DNA from: Mansonella perstans
Lineage: Eukaryota; Nematoda; Chromadorea; Rhabditida; Onchocercidae
Assembly: GCA_037074765.1 (NCBI GenBank)
Contig: JBAMDO010000043.1
Location: 41,001-105,000 of the forward strand
Length of the DNA stretch: 64,000 bases
Reading direction: 5' to 3'
A model generated the notes under the pieces. The model was not told the origin of the DNA, did no database searches, and was given only the letters and a program-made list of their open reading frames with translations. The translations under genes and the position numbers were made by a program. Positions within the stretch are counted from its first letter, which is position 1. Every line of letters begins with the position of its first letter. Below are positions 52,301 through 64,000 of this stretch, in pieces.

Positions 52301-55300
52301 CGCTAAGTTCTTTTTGGTCCTGGATAGTACGATTATTCATTGCATTGACAAAAATATTTTTGCACAGTCGTCAATAGGAAAGTACCGAAAAACGGAGAAA
52401 AGCAAACCGTATCTTGCGCTGAATGGTCAGGTGTAAATTCCTTCAGTGAACTTTCGAACAATCGTTTTTGTAAATGTGGTACCAAATGATGCCATGGAAT
52501 TGATGATGGAAATCTTTCACCTGCAAGATGCTTCCAGTTTTTTATCGTACAGCTTTAAAGAAAGAGAACAAGAATTCACAAAGTCACTATTGAAATTTTC
52601 AATTATACCAAATTACCCAGGACTAAATCTAAAAATCTCTAAACAAACCGTTTATTAAGGAAGCAAGACAGAGAAACTTGTCAGTAACAAATTCAATCTA
52701 TAAGATTAAGGGACAAAATTTTGAAGTGAAAATTTTTGTAAAAATAGATTTTTTGTGCCATATTCTGACTCTCCGTGTATAATTTAAAATCAAGAATAAA
52801 ATTTGAATGTGATGAAACATTTACAGCAGAAACTAGGAAAGCTTAGTTTAAAGGGTGCTGTTCCATTCAGAAATGACAAACTTCCTCAGCCAATACAAAA
52901 GCACTTCTCAATTATGCTCCACAACTATCTGTCATACTTGCTTTGTTTGCTAATATGAATTTTCTTAGGCACAGCATCATCGTCGTATTTAATAAAAATA
53001 ATATCTTAGAAATTATTACTCCTATACAGTATTTAATTCATCAATGATAAAAGCTACGACCAACAATCGAACCCTTTACTGTTGAGTAAACTTAAATAAA
53101 TCATGCTACAAAAAGCGTTTGTTGTCTAACCATCGTCCTCAGCTATGTTTACATCTTAAGTCTCATTTTATTAGAAAACGGAATAGCAAGTTTTAATTTC
53201 CCAATACAAAAGTTAAGTGATTCTGAGCATATGCATTTATCTGCATTTCTCATAAATATAATTTTCGGAACTTTACAACCGGCAAAACCAAGCTAAATAA
53301 TTTGATTTTCGTTGCATGTTAAGAGGATTTGTTCAAAGAACTAGTGACAGTTTACAACCAGTCACGGAAAGAAACACTATCAAGGAGTCCAGAAATACAA
53401 TAATGTCATGAACTGGAGGGTCTTGTGGAACTTCATGGTATTTCAAGCAACTACTAAGTGGCTCATTCTTATCCATTACTCACAGGTGACAAACAGTGCC
53501 AATCTTTGAAAGTCAGCTATGTGTTTCCTGTTAAACTGAGAATAGTGTAACCGTCTACTAATTTGTATGCAACACCGCCACAAGACGCTTAAATGGCGAA
53601 CAGTGCAACGGATCAATTAATACACCTTCCTGATCAGTTTCACCTTCCGAGTAATCATCCACGACATCATGTCCTGCAATGCCTTCACCAGGGAATGTTC
53701 CAGTCACACTTCCTACAAAAATCCATAAGAATTAAATGGAAGCATTTACCTTGCCAGAAAAAATTCATAGAAAACACACAAGCTTTATCTACAACAAAAT
53801 TGGAGAAATAAAGAGTCATAAATCACGAATGTATAAATCATTCTAGGAAAAATACTGCTTAAACCTCCTACTAACAGCTAATATTATCACTTTCATTATT
53901 TGTGAAATGTCAAAATTTTCGAACTATGGATCAGAAAAAAACGCACCGCTTCTTTCGCTTCCAGGAAATAGTTGTTCATGAACACTACTACTGCAGTCTT
54001 CCTCAAAATCGTCATTGTCTGTCATATTTTCGTCATTGCAGCCATCGCCTTTACAAGATTGTGTTTTTTCGCTTGCATCATCCACTTCCGTATCTACAGT
54101 TATAAACAACCAACAATTAAATTTCGTCTACAACAACTCCATTACTGATTCAAGATTTTTTTTTTCTAACGATGAAATTCTTGTTACCAATAGTTGTATT
54201 GCTAGACGAAACAGCTCGAAAATCAGCATTGGGTGTAATAACATACATCTATACGATTATTTTTGTTGCTGATCTGTGCTACTGCTTGAGAGACACACTG
54301 AACTGAATATCATGATGCGCTAATTTATTATGTAAAATGAACTAAAAAGAGAAGCAACCTGTGCCAGCAGTGCTTGCATCATCCAATATATCGTCACTTT
54401 CGGAAAACTTTTTGCTTGTTGGAAAATCTCCCATCGGAGATACTGAATCGTCCGATTTTGAAGTCCCTGCATTGTTTGACACTTCTGATAGCATACTGAA
54501 CGAAGCGAAAGAATCAAAACGAGGAGTAAGGTGCATCAGTGATGAGTTGCTTGTATTTGTGCAAATATTCAATTCCAACGAAGAATTCTACAAAATCCTC
54601 TTTAAAAGGAGGAAAAAATTTTTTAAAAAATTATGGAAGAAAAATGTTGTGTACTAGATATATCGCATTTATTCATTTTATCAAGCCTTTCGTTTTTTCT
54701 CATCTTTGGTTTCCTACAATTATAAAGCACCTCACGCACAAATCTAGCATCAAGATATGGCCTTGATCTGATTAAGAAAACATTTTACAAAAATAACTTA
54801 TGCGAGTTATAACCTTCTTCCTCGGAACCTGCATAGGCATAAGTGGCAGCAAATCACATGGTTGTGGATAAGCCCGTTCAAGCAGCCGATCCGTAACGTT
54901 CTTTAGATTCGGATGATACATACCATGATTAAGGACAGACTTGTCTAACTGAAACTGTTGAGATGAAGATGAGAGATAAAGAAACGTAATAAGTTATTTG
55001 AACAAAGTAATTTCTGGTAAAGTGAAAATAATCTTGAAACTTCACCCTGATCGCTTCACTGAGAGCATCATCTATTGGACATGGGTGTGACAAAGGTGAT
55101 GCACTGCCAGATATCAATTTTGGAGCTAAAGAATTTGGCGTGACAATATGCTGAAACCGTGCCGGTGCTGATGACGAAAACGGTTGTTCCATACTTACTG
55201 ATGGTATGAAACCTTTAAAAATTATCGTTAAAAAACTGCTACATGGTTCATTATAAATGAAATTTCATAACTTTCATTCCTTGCATTACATGTTATTCGA

Positions 55301-58300
55301 ATCTTATATATCATTAGCTCCTTCAAACGCAATCATACTCATATCAGGAAACTGAGTTAAATGTCAATTTATTGAACCAACCACACACACAATTTTACTT
55401 AAAAACGCGATTGGTACCGTGGGTATTATGAAGATTCAAAAGAGTATTGGCAACATCAGCTTCATCAAACCGACGGCTCTGTGCTTCCACTGGACTCATC
55501 TCTGAGAATTCGCCATGAGACCAATCGATGGAACTAGCACCTGTATTGATATAGTACTTTCTCAGTGAAGACGATTATTTGGAAGGTTTTCTGCTTTAAA
55601 AAGATATGATTTTTCAAAAATTTGATAAAAATATTCAAATTGTTGCCTGGCGAAAGTGTAGTAGCAAGGTTAAAATCTGATCGAATGGATTTTCCCTTCA
55701 ATGAAAGATGCCTGGAACAGTAGCCGCGTCGTTGCGATTCCTAATACAAATGAAAATTTAATGACTAAAAACGCGATTTTCGAGAATTCCCAACTTTGAA
55801 AACGTTAAGTAAATTCGAATGAAGAAACCAATATACTGAACAACAAGAATATTAACTTGAGTATATTAGAAATACCTTGTTACATCCTTCTTTGCTGCAC
55901 AGCCGTCTCCACTGTTTTCCATTGAATTTTTTGCGAATCCCACCTGGTGTCGTTACGATTTCGCCTTTTTTATATCTCTGCTGCTGCTAAAATCTCCTTC
56001 TGTAATATCGTGAACATGATTTAATTTGAGCAAAAGCTTACATCTGTGCATATTTATCAATTAATCAGATGGAAGTTGCCAAATTTCAAAATATGATGAT
56101 GATGAGTTCATCTTTATGAAATCTGCCATACATACCTTTCCTATATCAAGCTAGATCCCAAAAAGTTGTAAACAAATCGTGGAGGAATAAATGTTGATAT
56201 ACAGCTGCTGCTCTGAATAGAATTTCGTGCTAGCGACTTCTGAACGTCGAATGCCACTGGGCACATATTAACCGCTTGCATTCAAAATCAAGTTAATAAT
56301 TGCCAAGAAAAGATGTCCCATTTCCGCCCATTGTTAGCTGTTCGAGTAGTTATCAAAGCAGTTTCTGAGAAAGCAGCAGTCCTTCCTCAATCACTTTTTG
56401 GAGCGAAATCCAAACGACGAGTCAACTTTGATGGATGAAAGAACGTCAAGAATCTCATGATGGATTTGATAGCTTTTCAGAACAGCACTGCATCTCTAGG
56501 TATGTAAGTATAACTATGGATAATTGTCTCAGAATAAAGCCGTCGGCGAGTTTCGAAGGCACAACAACATCTTCTAACATCCTAGACGAGTGAAAAGCAA
56601 ATCGAAAATAAAATGATTATTCTGGGAATGAGCTAAAGAAACGAACTAAAGAAACAAATGGAACGAGTCTATCGTCAAATCGTGAAAAGTAGGGTGATCC
56701 ACTTATTTACTAGACATTCATAGTGCAATTTGTATTTAACCAATTGTGAAAGTAGTCCAATTAAGAACTCAACTGGATTGTTAGTGTCAGGTCTATCGTT
56801 ATTACCATGATAAAATATTCGAATGTGAATAATGGACAGAGAAAAGACCGAAATATAACAACGAAAATGTTGAAAGCCAGGAACAGAACATTGAAATGAT
56901 CAAATGTCATTGATAACATGGATCAGTCAAAATGAAAGGGTGGAGTTGGATTACACTAATACAAAAATTAAGAACGAGATATGATTTTTTTCATCCACGG
57001 AGTATTTTGAGCGATATCTCTGAAAGCAAACTATTGCGAGAATAGAGGGTGATACTGTTAGGCTTCACCGGATGCGATTAACATAGAATCACACATGATC
57101 GAGGAACCCTTCCGAGTGCAAAAAGCTAAATTTTTGCAGCCATAAAAGCTTGCTCGGAAAAACATAAGGCTAAAAATAGGAATATCAAACATATACTTCT
57201 TTTGAAAATAATTAAAAAGTAGCTGAATAGGGTATTCAGAAAATGAACACCTGAATAGCTTAAAAAGCTTAAAAAGATATAGGAAGACCTATTGTACCAC
57301 TTGATAATCACGGGAAACGTGAAGGAAGAAAGTTTCATATGGCTGATGACGTGTGTCACTTGAGCTCTAAGCTTCCGACCAAATTTCTTTCCTGCACTAA
57401 TTAGTTGTACATGCAATGTTGTCAATTAAATACAAAATTTTTGACACTAGCAGCACTAATATCAAGCATATTCATCAGTTTTAAATAACGTTTAATTAAG
57501 ATCACTCATTAGTGACAGTACTGCTGCGGAAAAATGCGTGAATAGATCTAAAAACTAGTGTATAATCTCCTTCCCAGAAATCATCCCACAATATACATGA
57601 TGAATGGCGGACGGGATTGAAAAATAGCGAGATCGACACAGAATACAACTTCACTCTTAATCGTTTGGTGAGATGAACAAGGAAATATCAGCCTCTCCTC
57701 ACATCATCGATTATGGAAGACTGTTTAACATCATTGAACAAAACATCGTTCTTCAAGCTTTATGGAACAATGGATAGTTATGTTAAATAACCAGGAGTTT
57801 AACAAAGGTTGTTCGATGAAAGCGTACATTTAACGTTTCAATTTGTTTGGTAAGTGCGAAAGATAAAAAGCTGAACGACTCATAGTTTCTAGGCCTTTAT
57901 ATGTTTCCATTCGAGTGGTGTTTTGCAGAATGATTTGAAAATAGAAAAATTAATCGTAGAAAGCTTAATCATCAAAATATCACAGATAGTATTGAATCCG
58001 TCTCTGGTAAAATGTTTCGAATGAAAGAAATGCTACATGTAAAAGATTGAAATAATGAAGACCGCCGGTACATCCAAGAGCCACTGAGCAAGTATACAAT
58101 CTAGAAGAAATTAGCAGCTACGTTCATCTGTATTAAGGTGTACCATAACCGTTAGCTGCAAATTTCAGGACGAACAGCTGCCTAACGATGCAGATTTTTA
58201 ATGGAAACGGATTATCTTAAGCATAGTCAAATTCTAAAAGAAAAAAAGCGGAAGGATCATACCTTATTCTTAATTGCCTCAATAGCCAAAGATGGAATTA

Positions 58301-61300
58301 AGAGCTCGGAAAACGTTAACTTCCAAGATGTAACACATACTGATGAAAGACGCAGGTCAGCTTTGGAAGGAGATGACCACGAGCGATGGGTCAAACAAGA
58401 CAGATGTCTTAATAATATCAAAAACATGCCGTAATCCTCTGTGATAGTGTTAGTATCCACGCAGCACTTTAGTATTTGTATAAAAGATAAAGTCAACGCA
58501 CTTATGAATATGATTATTGGAAATGAGGTAATGACAGTCATCCATAATAAAATAAAAGAAACATTGTATTTATATGAATGAAGAATTGAAAGATCTACGG
58601 ATAGTGTATTTCATACAACTTTCATAAATTTTCACCTGCACAGCAGCAGCGCAAGCTGTTGAGACAACCTGGCATTTCTGTACTTGCTGAACATCATCAA
58701 AGGTTGTCGCGCTACCAGAAGCCGTTTGATTTGGTGTGAAGCCAAAAAACTGCGCTGACATTCTTTCCCCAGCATTTGCTCCTACAGCAGACCTTGGTGT
58801 TGATTTACCCGAAAAGTTGTTCGCATCAGATGTACCGTCAATCTTAATAATAATTTCTTTCAGATTTATTGAAAATAAGTGAAGCGGCGAATGCAAGTTC
58901 TACCAGTTTTTTAACAATTTAAAGATGCTGGCAGAGTTTCTTGCTGATAAGCAGCCAGTATGTAATCTTAATTTAACCACACTTTACAACATTTTGCCAA
59001 ACTTCTTGAGCTTTGAGCTTTATAGGTAGAATAAACGATGCTATATCGCACAGGATAACCTGATCATCTTTCATCGGCTCATCATCTGAATCTGCAGCAT
59101 CACTATAACTGGTCTTTTTTTGCAACGTCTGAGATTCACTTTCCGTGACACTGGAACAAAAGTTCTGAATCGAAAATGAGTGATACATCACAAAATAACG
59201 AGTGCTGAAGTGATCCCCAAAAATATCTCAGTGTTAATATAGATTTCTGTGGTAATTTGTTCCTACATCATAATGCGTTAGCATCTTTTCTTTCCTTATC
59301 GGAAATGAAAAAAGAAAATGCCTCAGATGGCTGGATGAGGTCGTTTGGAGAGTACTTGGTAAAGTTAGAGGTGCATACTGCGTAATTGTATTTGCCAATA
59401 CTCCAGAACAACTGTTCGAGAAAGTTCCACTGTTTTCATCACTATAACTTAATTCAGATCAGCATAATCTTTCTTTGATAAATAAAAACTTCAACAACAG
59501 TATACCCAATTCATCCTGTAACTAGAGCAAAACAAGCATTATTCTTACTTTTCTTTGGACTATTATTAATCATTTTTGAACGAACCGGCTTTTGATAACA
59601 GAACTACTGTAACAGCCCATGGCGTTTAGCTCATCGTACCAGGGTGGACGTAACAACCGTATACTTGCTCGGTGAAACCAAAAATCGGTTGAAATGCCGA
59701 CATGTAGACGCATCTACAATGTATAACTTTTACATTTCAATTGTTGCAGAGCTTCAACTGCATTTTAACATGTTTTATTAATAAGATTATAATTAAAATT
59801 GAAAAGAAACCTGGAACATAATGGGCCAGGCGGTTTTTTTCAGTACTTCAGCTAGACGATATATGTTCTCATCATTCTTCCACTTCACGCAAACCACATC
59901 CGCAACATTGATCTGAAATAATAAAGTGGTCTTTTCAATAGTGATACTCAATAAATTCGTATAAAATACTGAATTACATTACTTTCAGTTTTTAATGATA
60001 ACTTTTCTAATAAAATCCCCACTTCCTGCTCAAAAAAGCATGTGAAAGAGCACTAAAAAGTGAAATGACCTACAACATTTCAAAGTAAATAGTGGATTAT
60101 ACGAAATATCCGATAAGAAAACATGAAATAAGTCAGATCTCGCATGCAACGAGCAAGAAAGACAACCTGCTCTCTAGCATGTTTCAGTGTCAGGTAGAAA
60201 TTTGGTTGAACAAAGCGGTATGAATTTTCATGAGGAGTAAATGATTACTTGCGGAAATGAAGAATGCTTTTTCAAAATTGTTTTCATTTGGAAAGCAATA
60301 GATCTAGAAAAACATAATCTCATGTAGCTCCTCCCTATGATTCATGTTCTGATGGAGATTTGCTGGAATATTCACAAAATAACTTCTTCATGTGAAAAAT
60401 GCAATGACTGCTCGAGAATATGCTTCATTTAAATGTGATTTTAAAGAAGTTACCGAATCAGGGCTCGGTGCTTGGTCGGCCAGTATATCTGGATATTCAC
60501 GCAGTGATGTTATCACATCTTCGAATACATGTTCAGTACCATTGTCAAACTATAAACTTAAAAACTTTCTGAAGCAGGCTAACCCACGACTAAAGAATAA
60601 AATAAGTGACTTCCATCTCTTGAACATCTTTGCTTTTGATGCAGCAGTTTCAAAAGATCTCAAACATTAGACAAACCTGTACAGTAACATCTTTGTTTGC
60701 TCTGACACCTTTGATGCATGCTGGTAGGTATCCTTCAATGTCTGGCGAACGAGCCAGCACACGACTTGCTTTCCACACCTCCAAATTGACAGTTGTTTCA
60801 TTCATTGACTCCACTGAAACAAATCAGATAGAATACGAGATTCTTACTTCATTTATTGAAATCAAAAGTAAAATCAGCATTCCCGTGTCCATCTCTCGTA
60901 ACAAATCATTTTGTTTACAAAACCTAAACGTAAGAAAATAAAGGATAAAATCCCAAGATATGAAATTACTCAGCAAATGTCGGAAGCAAGGAGAAGTGAA
61001 CAAGTTATCGCAATAACTTCAATCTTGATGCAAAATCCATAACTTCAAAAAGTTATAGCTTATTCTTGTAGTATTAAGTTGCGCAAAGTTACAATGATTT
61101 GCGATGTATTACTAAACTTGTTTCATTATGCTGGAAAATCGCCAAAATTATTTGTTAAACTAAAGGTGATGGAGTCGAAAAAAGGATGTGAGAGTGATGA
61201 CTATCTAAACGTCGCTAAACTGAGGTTAGACTTGTACTTACGTAATGAAGAACATATTTACATAATTTCACGGACATTAAAAAAATATAGAATTTCAAAA

Positions 61301-62150
61301 TCTATAAAAATCCTAATGAAGCTTTGTGATTTCTCTAAAGAAACGATAAATTTAGGAAAATAACCGGTGAAATTCGTTGGTATTTCAAGTCCTAGACTGC
61401 GTTTTTTCAATTGTTCCATCAGTGCAAGAGTATCGAACTGAAACTGAAGCTGATCAGTAATTGGTAGACGTCACTTAAGTAATATACGAGGTCAATACAG
61501 TTTGAATATTTAGTGGTGTTGATGGCAACTATGTTGTATTTATCACCTGTAGTGTCATTCCCAGATGCGCTGCTGCCGTTGAACCTGATCCATATGTTTG
61601 CTGCTGCTGCTGCAGTGATTGCGCTGATGATGAAGATGAAGATGCATGCAATTGGACTAACAATGACGATGAACCGGGAGGCGAATCCAACGATCCTCCT
61701 GTTCCTGGTGAATTGAAAGTGTTTTGAGCAATCACAAAATTTCATATATAAAACAAAAAATTATTCCGGAAAATTTGAGATACTGATGACCATTATCAAA
61801 AACAACTGAGGTAAGGAATTCAATATCATTTATCGTCAAATTGTTATTTCAAAAAAAATTTATACGAAATCTAAATGATATGGGAAGAATGAACATGTGA
61901 TGCCTACCTGCAGTTACCATGATCGCTCAAACATTCAATGTATAGGGCAAATTATTGTATCTTACATAATATTATACATAATCTTTTGCTTCTGCGAAGT
62001 GAATTATATTCGTAGAAGCAGCGTGAAATAACTATGATAAAAACACATACCAGTGGGATCATCTGTCGCTTTCCGTTTACCGCGCAGTTTAGGATGCATG
62101 CTTGAGGAATCGTCACGAATATTGCGTCCTTGTTCAGTGTTTCCATCCAT
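45997..62150 (-). CDS. CIC: Capicua transcriptional repressor, long-form homolog (HMG box)
   Basis: Capicua binds TGAATGAA-type sites and represses receptor-tyrosine-kinase/MAPK target genes in the nucleus. I assembled 37 exons with all phases agreeing (about 1,559 residues): 62051-62150, 61547-61704, 61365-61449, 60677-60813, 60454-60549, 59811-59912, 59586-59713, 59379-59441, 59060-59150, 58636-58842, 55876-55986, 55647-55740, 55418-55540, 55046-55197, 54814-54948, 54359-54587, 53947-54093, 53626-53712, 52408-52520, 52087-52319, 51921-52009, 51597-51727, 51184-51363, 51038-51109, 50148-50248, 49762-49855, 48953-49228, 48783-48884, 48516-48577, 48262-48434, 47572-47633, 47368-47507, 47211-47284, 46969-47109, 46717-46787, 46246-46399, 45997-46163. 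Order: polyQ/Ser N-terminus; long-isoform conserved region (about 87-268); RRLC...C...C..H motif (about 393-445); acidic linkers; HMG box (about 938-1021); MPTPAQ motif; C1 domain (about 1485-1540). The start is MDGNTEQG at 62150. Exon 26 may extend to 49634. Confidence 0.93.
51038..51363 (-). other. Capicua HMG-box exons
   Basis: Two phase-0 exons encode the DNA-binding box: [20 protein letters not shown], then [19 protein letters not shown], then the KYHDLATQ / [20 protein letters not shown] junction. The intron lies between ATQ and VKE. All hallmark residues of the capicua-type HMG box are present ([25 protein letters not shown]), so sequence-specific binding should be intact. Confidence 0.97.
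51364..51415 (-). other. Long polypyrimidine tract at the HMG-exon acceptor
   Basis: On the transcribed strand about 50 nearly uninterrupted T residues, with a few C, precede the CTTTTTACTAG acceptor of the HMG exon. It is a homopolymer-type tract prone to length change and sequencing error. Confidence 0.8.
55541..55646 (-). other. Predicted GC-AG intron in capicua
   Basis: The exon ending TTTCGCCAG is followed by GCAACA, with no usable GT in the open part of the frame. Using the GC donor gives phase 1, which matches the next acceptor (ATACAG before GTGCTAG). The intron is 106 bases. Confidence 0.6.
55647..55986 (-). other. Capicua Cys/His motif exons (C-clamp-like)
   Basis: Exons 11 and 12 encode [33 protein letters not shown] and then [17 protein letters not shown]. 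The C-x4-C-x9-C-x2-H spacing can hold one zinc and resembles the C-clamp of TCF and HDBP/ZNF395 proteins. The same block is highly conserved in capicua, where it lies N-terminal to the HMG box. Confidence 0.85.
58201..58434 (+). CDS. Possible small nested ORF inside capicua intron 10
   Basis: A plus-strand ATG opens a 77-codon frame rich in charged residues ([36 protein letters not shown]), ending in TAA. It is antisense to the 2.6-kb intron between capicua exons 10 and 11. A TTTCAG lies 43 bases upstream, but the frame there closes with TAA just before the ATG. It has no domain. It could be chance. Confidence 0.2.
   Translation: METDYLKHSQILKEKKRKDHTLFLIASIAKDGIKSSENVNFQDVTHTDERRRSALEGDDHERWVKQDRCLNNIKNMP
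59586..61449 (-). other. Conserved N-terminal region of long-form capicua
   Basis: Five exons (61365-61449, 60677-60813, 60454-60549, 59811-59912, 59586-59713) encode, in order, [52 protein letters not shown] and [34 protein letters not shown]; and [19 protein letters not shown]. This matches the N-terminal conserved block of CIC-L (Pfam DUF4819, as I recall it), including the LLRPPW-DEL ending. The block separates the long isoform from CIC-S in mammals. Its presence in one phase-consistent model means this gene encodes the long form. Confidence 0.85.
61547..61704 (-). other. Capicua Ser/Gln-rich exon with CAG repeat
   Basis: Exon 2 encodes a Pro/Ser-rich stretch, a run of six serines and [13 protein letters not shown], from a mixed CAG/CAA tract. 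The tract could vary in length between individuals. Confidence 0.85.
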
Positions 62151-63850
62151 TTTCTTCTTATTTTTTATCCTTGTCCTTCTTCAAACAAGAAAATAACTTT
62201 GGTAAAGGTTTCACTCGGACTTAATTATTAATTATTCCCAAACGATCATTATTTGAAATTAGAATAATGAACATCTACTACACCCTATGTCAATGTTGAT
62301 GACACTGACAAACTTACACAATCGAAATTCGTTTGCAATGTAAGCACTACGGATTTTCTTCAGTCACATTCCGAAAATTCTCTCTTCATTAGTTTTTTCT
62401 TCTATTTCACCTTAATTCTTTATTTCAATGTTCCAAAAAGAAAAAAATCGTGAGGAAATTTCTATTTCTCTCAACTTATACTTCACATTTTTCTATGAAC
62501 AAAACGTTCCAGATAATTTCATTATGAGAACTCAAGCAGAGACTAATCTGAATTAGAGCATCATTGACAATCACAACATGTTGAATTAACTTCGTCAAAC
62601 TAATAAATTCACCTGTACTTGATCCAGATGTGGATTCATCTACAAATCAAATTTACGCAGTAACGTTTACTGAATAGGTGAACAATCATGTAATTTTCTA
62701 CGGTTCTCTTAGCGAATTGGATATAACTTGTATATATTCTAGTCAGACTACCTGTAAATGCAACTATCAAATTTGAGCTTATAAAGCAAATGGTGTAAGA
62801 CTGGTAGAAAAAAGTTGATTTAACGCTTTTATAAATTTTATATGTTTATTTCATAGAAAAAGAATTTTACACCACTCACCTTGTGTATTATCGTTTGAAT
62901 TCGTATAGTGGAATACACATAAGCAATAGCGGATTAGGAATTAATCCAAAAATGAAGTAACAAAAAGTATATCGTTTATCACGAATCGATAGAAGGTGAG
63001 AATACTCTTTGACGTAGTTCCAAACTTAATCAGCGATAATCAAAACTTGAATACTTTCAAATTTATAGTAAAAATGTTTTAAAACATGCGAAAAAGAAGG
63101 TGAGCTCTTGTTTGAAGTAAAGCATCCAAGAAAAATGATGTGGAAGAAATGTAGTAGTTTATAGAAGATTACAACTACTTCAATAAACCATCTCTAAAAA
63201 ACACACTTCCTCTTCTCGGAATCTATCTTCGTTTGCTTCTATCTTCGGCAAAATCACTTTTATTTTGATGTCATTTGACTAATTGGGTGATTTATGATAT
63301 TCAATTTGTGAATCTGAACTACATCTGCTAAACCCTACTGATTAAAGGATTCTTGCCAATAATATGAGAAAGCGCTACTACTATCCTAAAATAATAATAA
63401 AAATGTTCAATGCTTGTCGAAGTCTTATATTCTGTAAGTTAATCGAAAAGATAGATAAAGTGATATGTGAGAAATATAAGATGTTAGATAGCAAATAAAA
63501 GATTACTTAAATATCTACGGTGCCAAAGCAGTGCTATCAAAATTACTGTCTTTAACATAGTTTGGATGTAACTAATAGTAGTATGAGCTGTAGAAAATTA
63601 TAAAAGCATAAAGGATGTCCGATACCTGAACTATCTGGTACATGTAACAACTGTAGAATTTCTATGAACCTACAACTGCATAATGATGAGAGATATTGAA
63701 AAGTTTAGTGCTATGATGGAAACAGAAAATGTTAATCATCAATAAAAGTCTAAAATTGAATCTATGGAAGTATGAATTGAAAAATAACTCCAAGAATGGA
63801 AAGCTTCGAAAAATAACACAGTGTTTGCTTTTTTAAAATAAAATGATTGA
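62151..63850. other. Region upstream of capicua
   Basis: It should hold the capicua promoter and any 5' leader. I see no convincing TATA box or trans-splice site immediately before the ATG. A clean 27-base acceptor-to-donor segment at 62613-62639 is a possible 5' exon. The rest is AT-rich with no gene. Confidence 0.4.
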
Positions 63851-63979
63851 AACTTGTGAATTTAATTGTAACTTGTGAACTTGTGAATTTAATTGTAACT
63901 TGTGAACTTGTGAATTTAATTGTAACTTGTGAAATTATGAATTTAATTGTAACTTGTGAAATTATGAATTCAATTTGTG
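63851..63979. repeat. 27-bp tandem repeat, about 4-5 copies
   Basis: The unit GAATTTAATTGTAACTTGTG plus AACTTGT (later copies AAATTAT) is repeated head to tail and decays at the 3' end. On the minus strand it reads as repeats of TIKFTSSQV, which I regard as repeat translation rather than a gene. Confidence 0.9.
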
Positions 63980-64000
63980 AATGATTCAGCATTAGGAAAA

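Noticed and set aside
52095..52436. Plus-strand 113-codon Ser/Phe-rich frame
   Set aside because: It is antisense to capicua exons 19-20, which carry consistent splice phases.
61513..61716. Plus-strand Ala/Met-rich frame
   Set aside because: It is antisense to capicua exon 2 and its CAG repeat.

Overview
This is eukaryotic, AT-rich, intron-dense DNA that I read as nematode, most likely a spirurid or filarial-type parasite. The reasons are short coding exons joined by small introns with TTTCAG/TTTTAG acceptors and GTAAG/GTATG donors, a patched-related (PTR) gene of the kind expanded in nematodes, and nematode-style animal genes with large AT-rich spacers. The species is inferred, not shown. 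All gene models were built by hand from splice signals and reading-phase agreement. No database search was possible.

Layout. 1-8 kb is mostly spacer, with a homogeneous 40-bp tandem array (1025-1384), an orphan reverse-strand open frame touching it, and a possible decayed acyl-CoA synthetase N-terminus (3863-4291). 8.5-13.4 kb, minus strand, holds a patched-related transmembrane gene or decaying gene. 18.3-18.9 kb, minus, holds a single-exon secreted His/Cys-rich protein. 19-31 kb is gene-poor, with an unidentified minus-strand gene fragment near 26.4 kb, a diverged 85-bp duplication, a TG microsatellite and a perfect 33-bp palindrome. 32.0-41.2 kb, plus, holds a caskin-family scaffold gene with tandem SAM domains and the conserved C-terminal tail. 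41.2-46.0 kb is spacer. 46.0-62.15 kb, minus, holds a complete capicua (CIC) gene. I could assemble it as 37 exons with every splice phase agreeing, 4,680 coding bases and about 1,559 residues. The window ends in a 27-bp tandem repeat.

The caskin and capicua genes are convergent, with their 3' ends about 4.8 kb apart. They act in unrelated processes: synaptic/cell-surface scaffolding, and transcriptional repression downstream of receptor tyrosine kinase/MAPK signalling. The PTR and His-rich genes are independent units. I see no operon, CRISPR array, rRNA, tRNA or intact transposon. The most interesting items are the His/Cys-rich secreted protein, the long-form capicua with its N-terminal conserved region and a predicted GC-AG intron, the recurrent AAG splice acceptors, and the very homogeneous 40-bp array.
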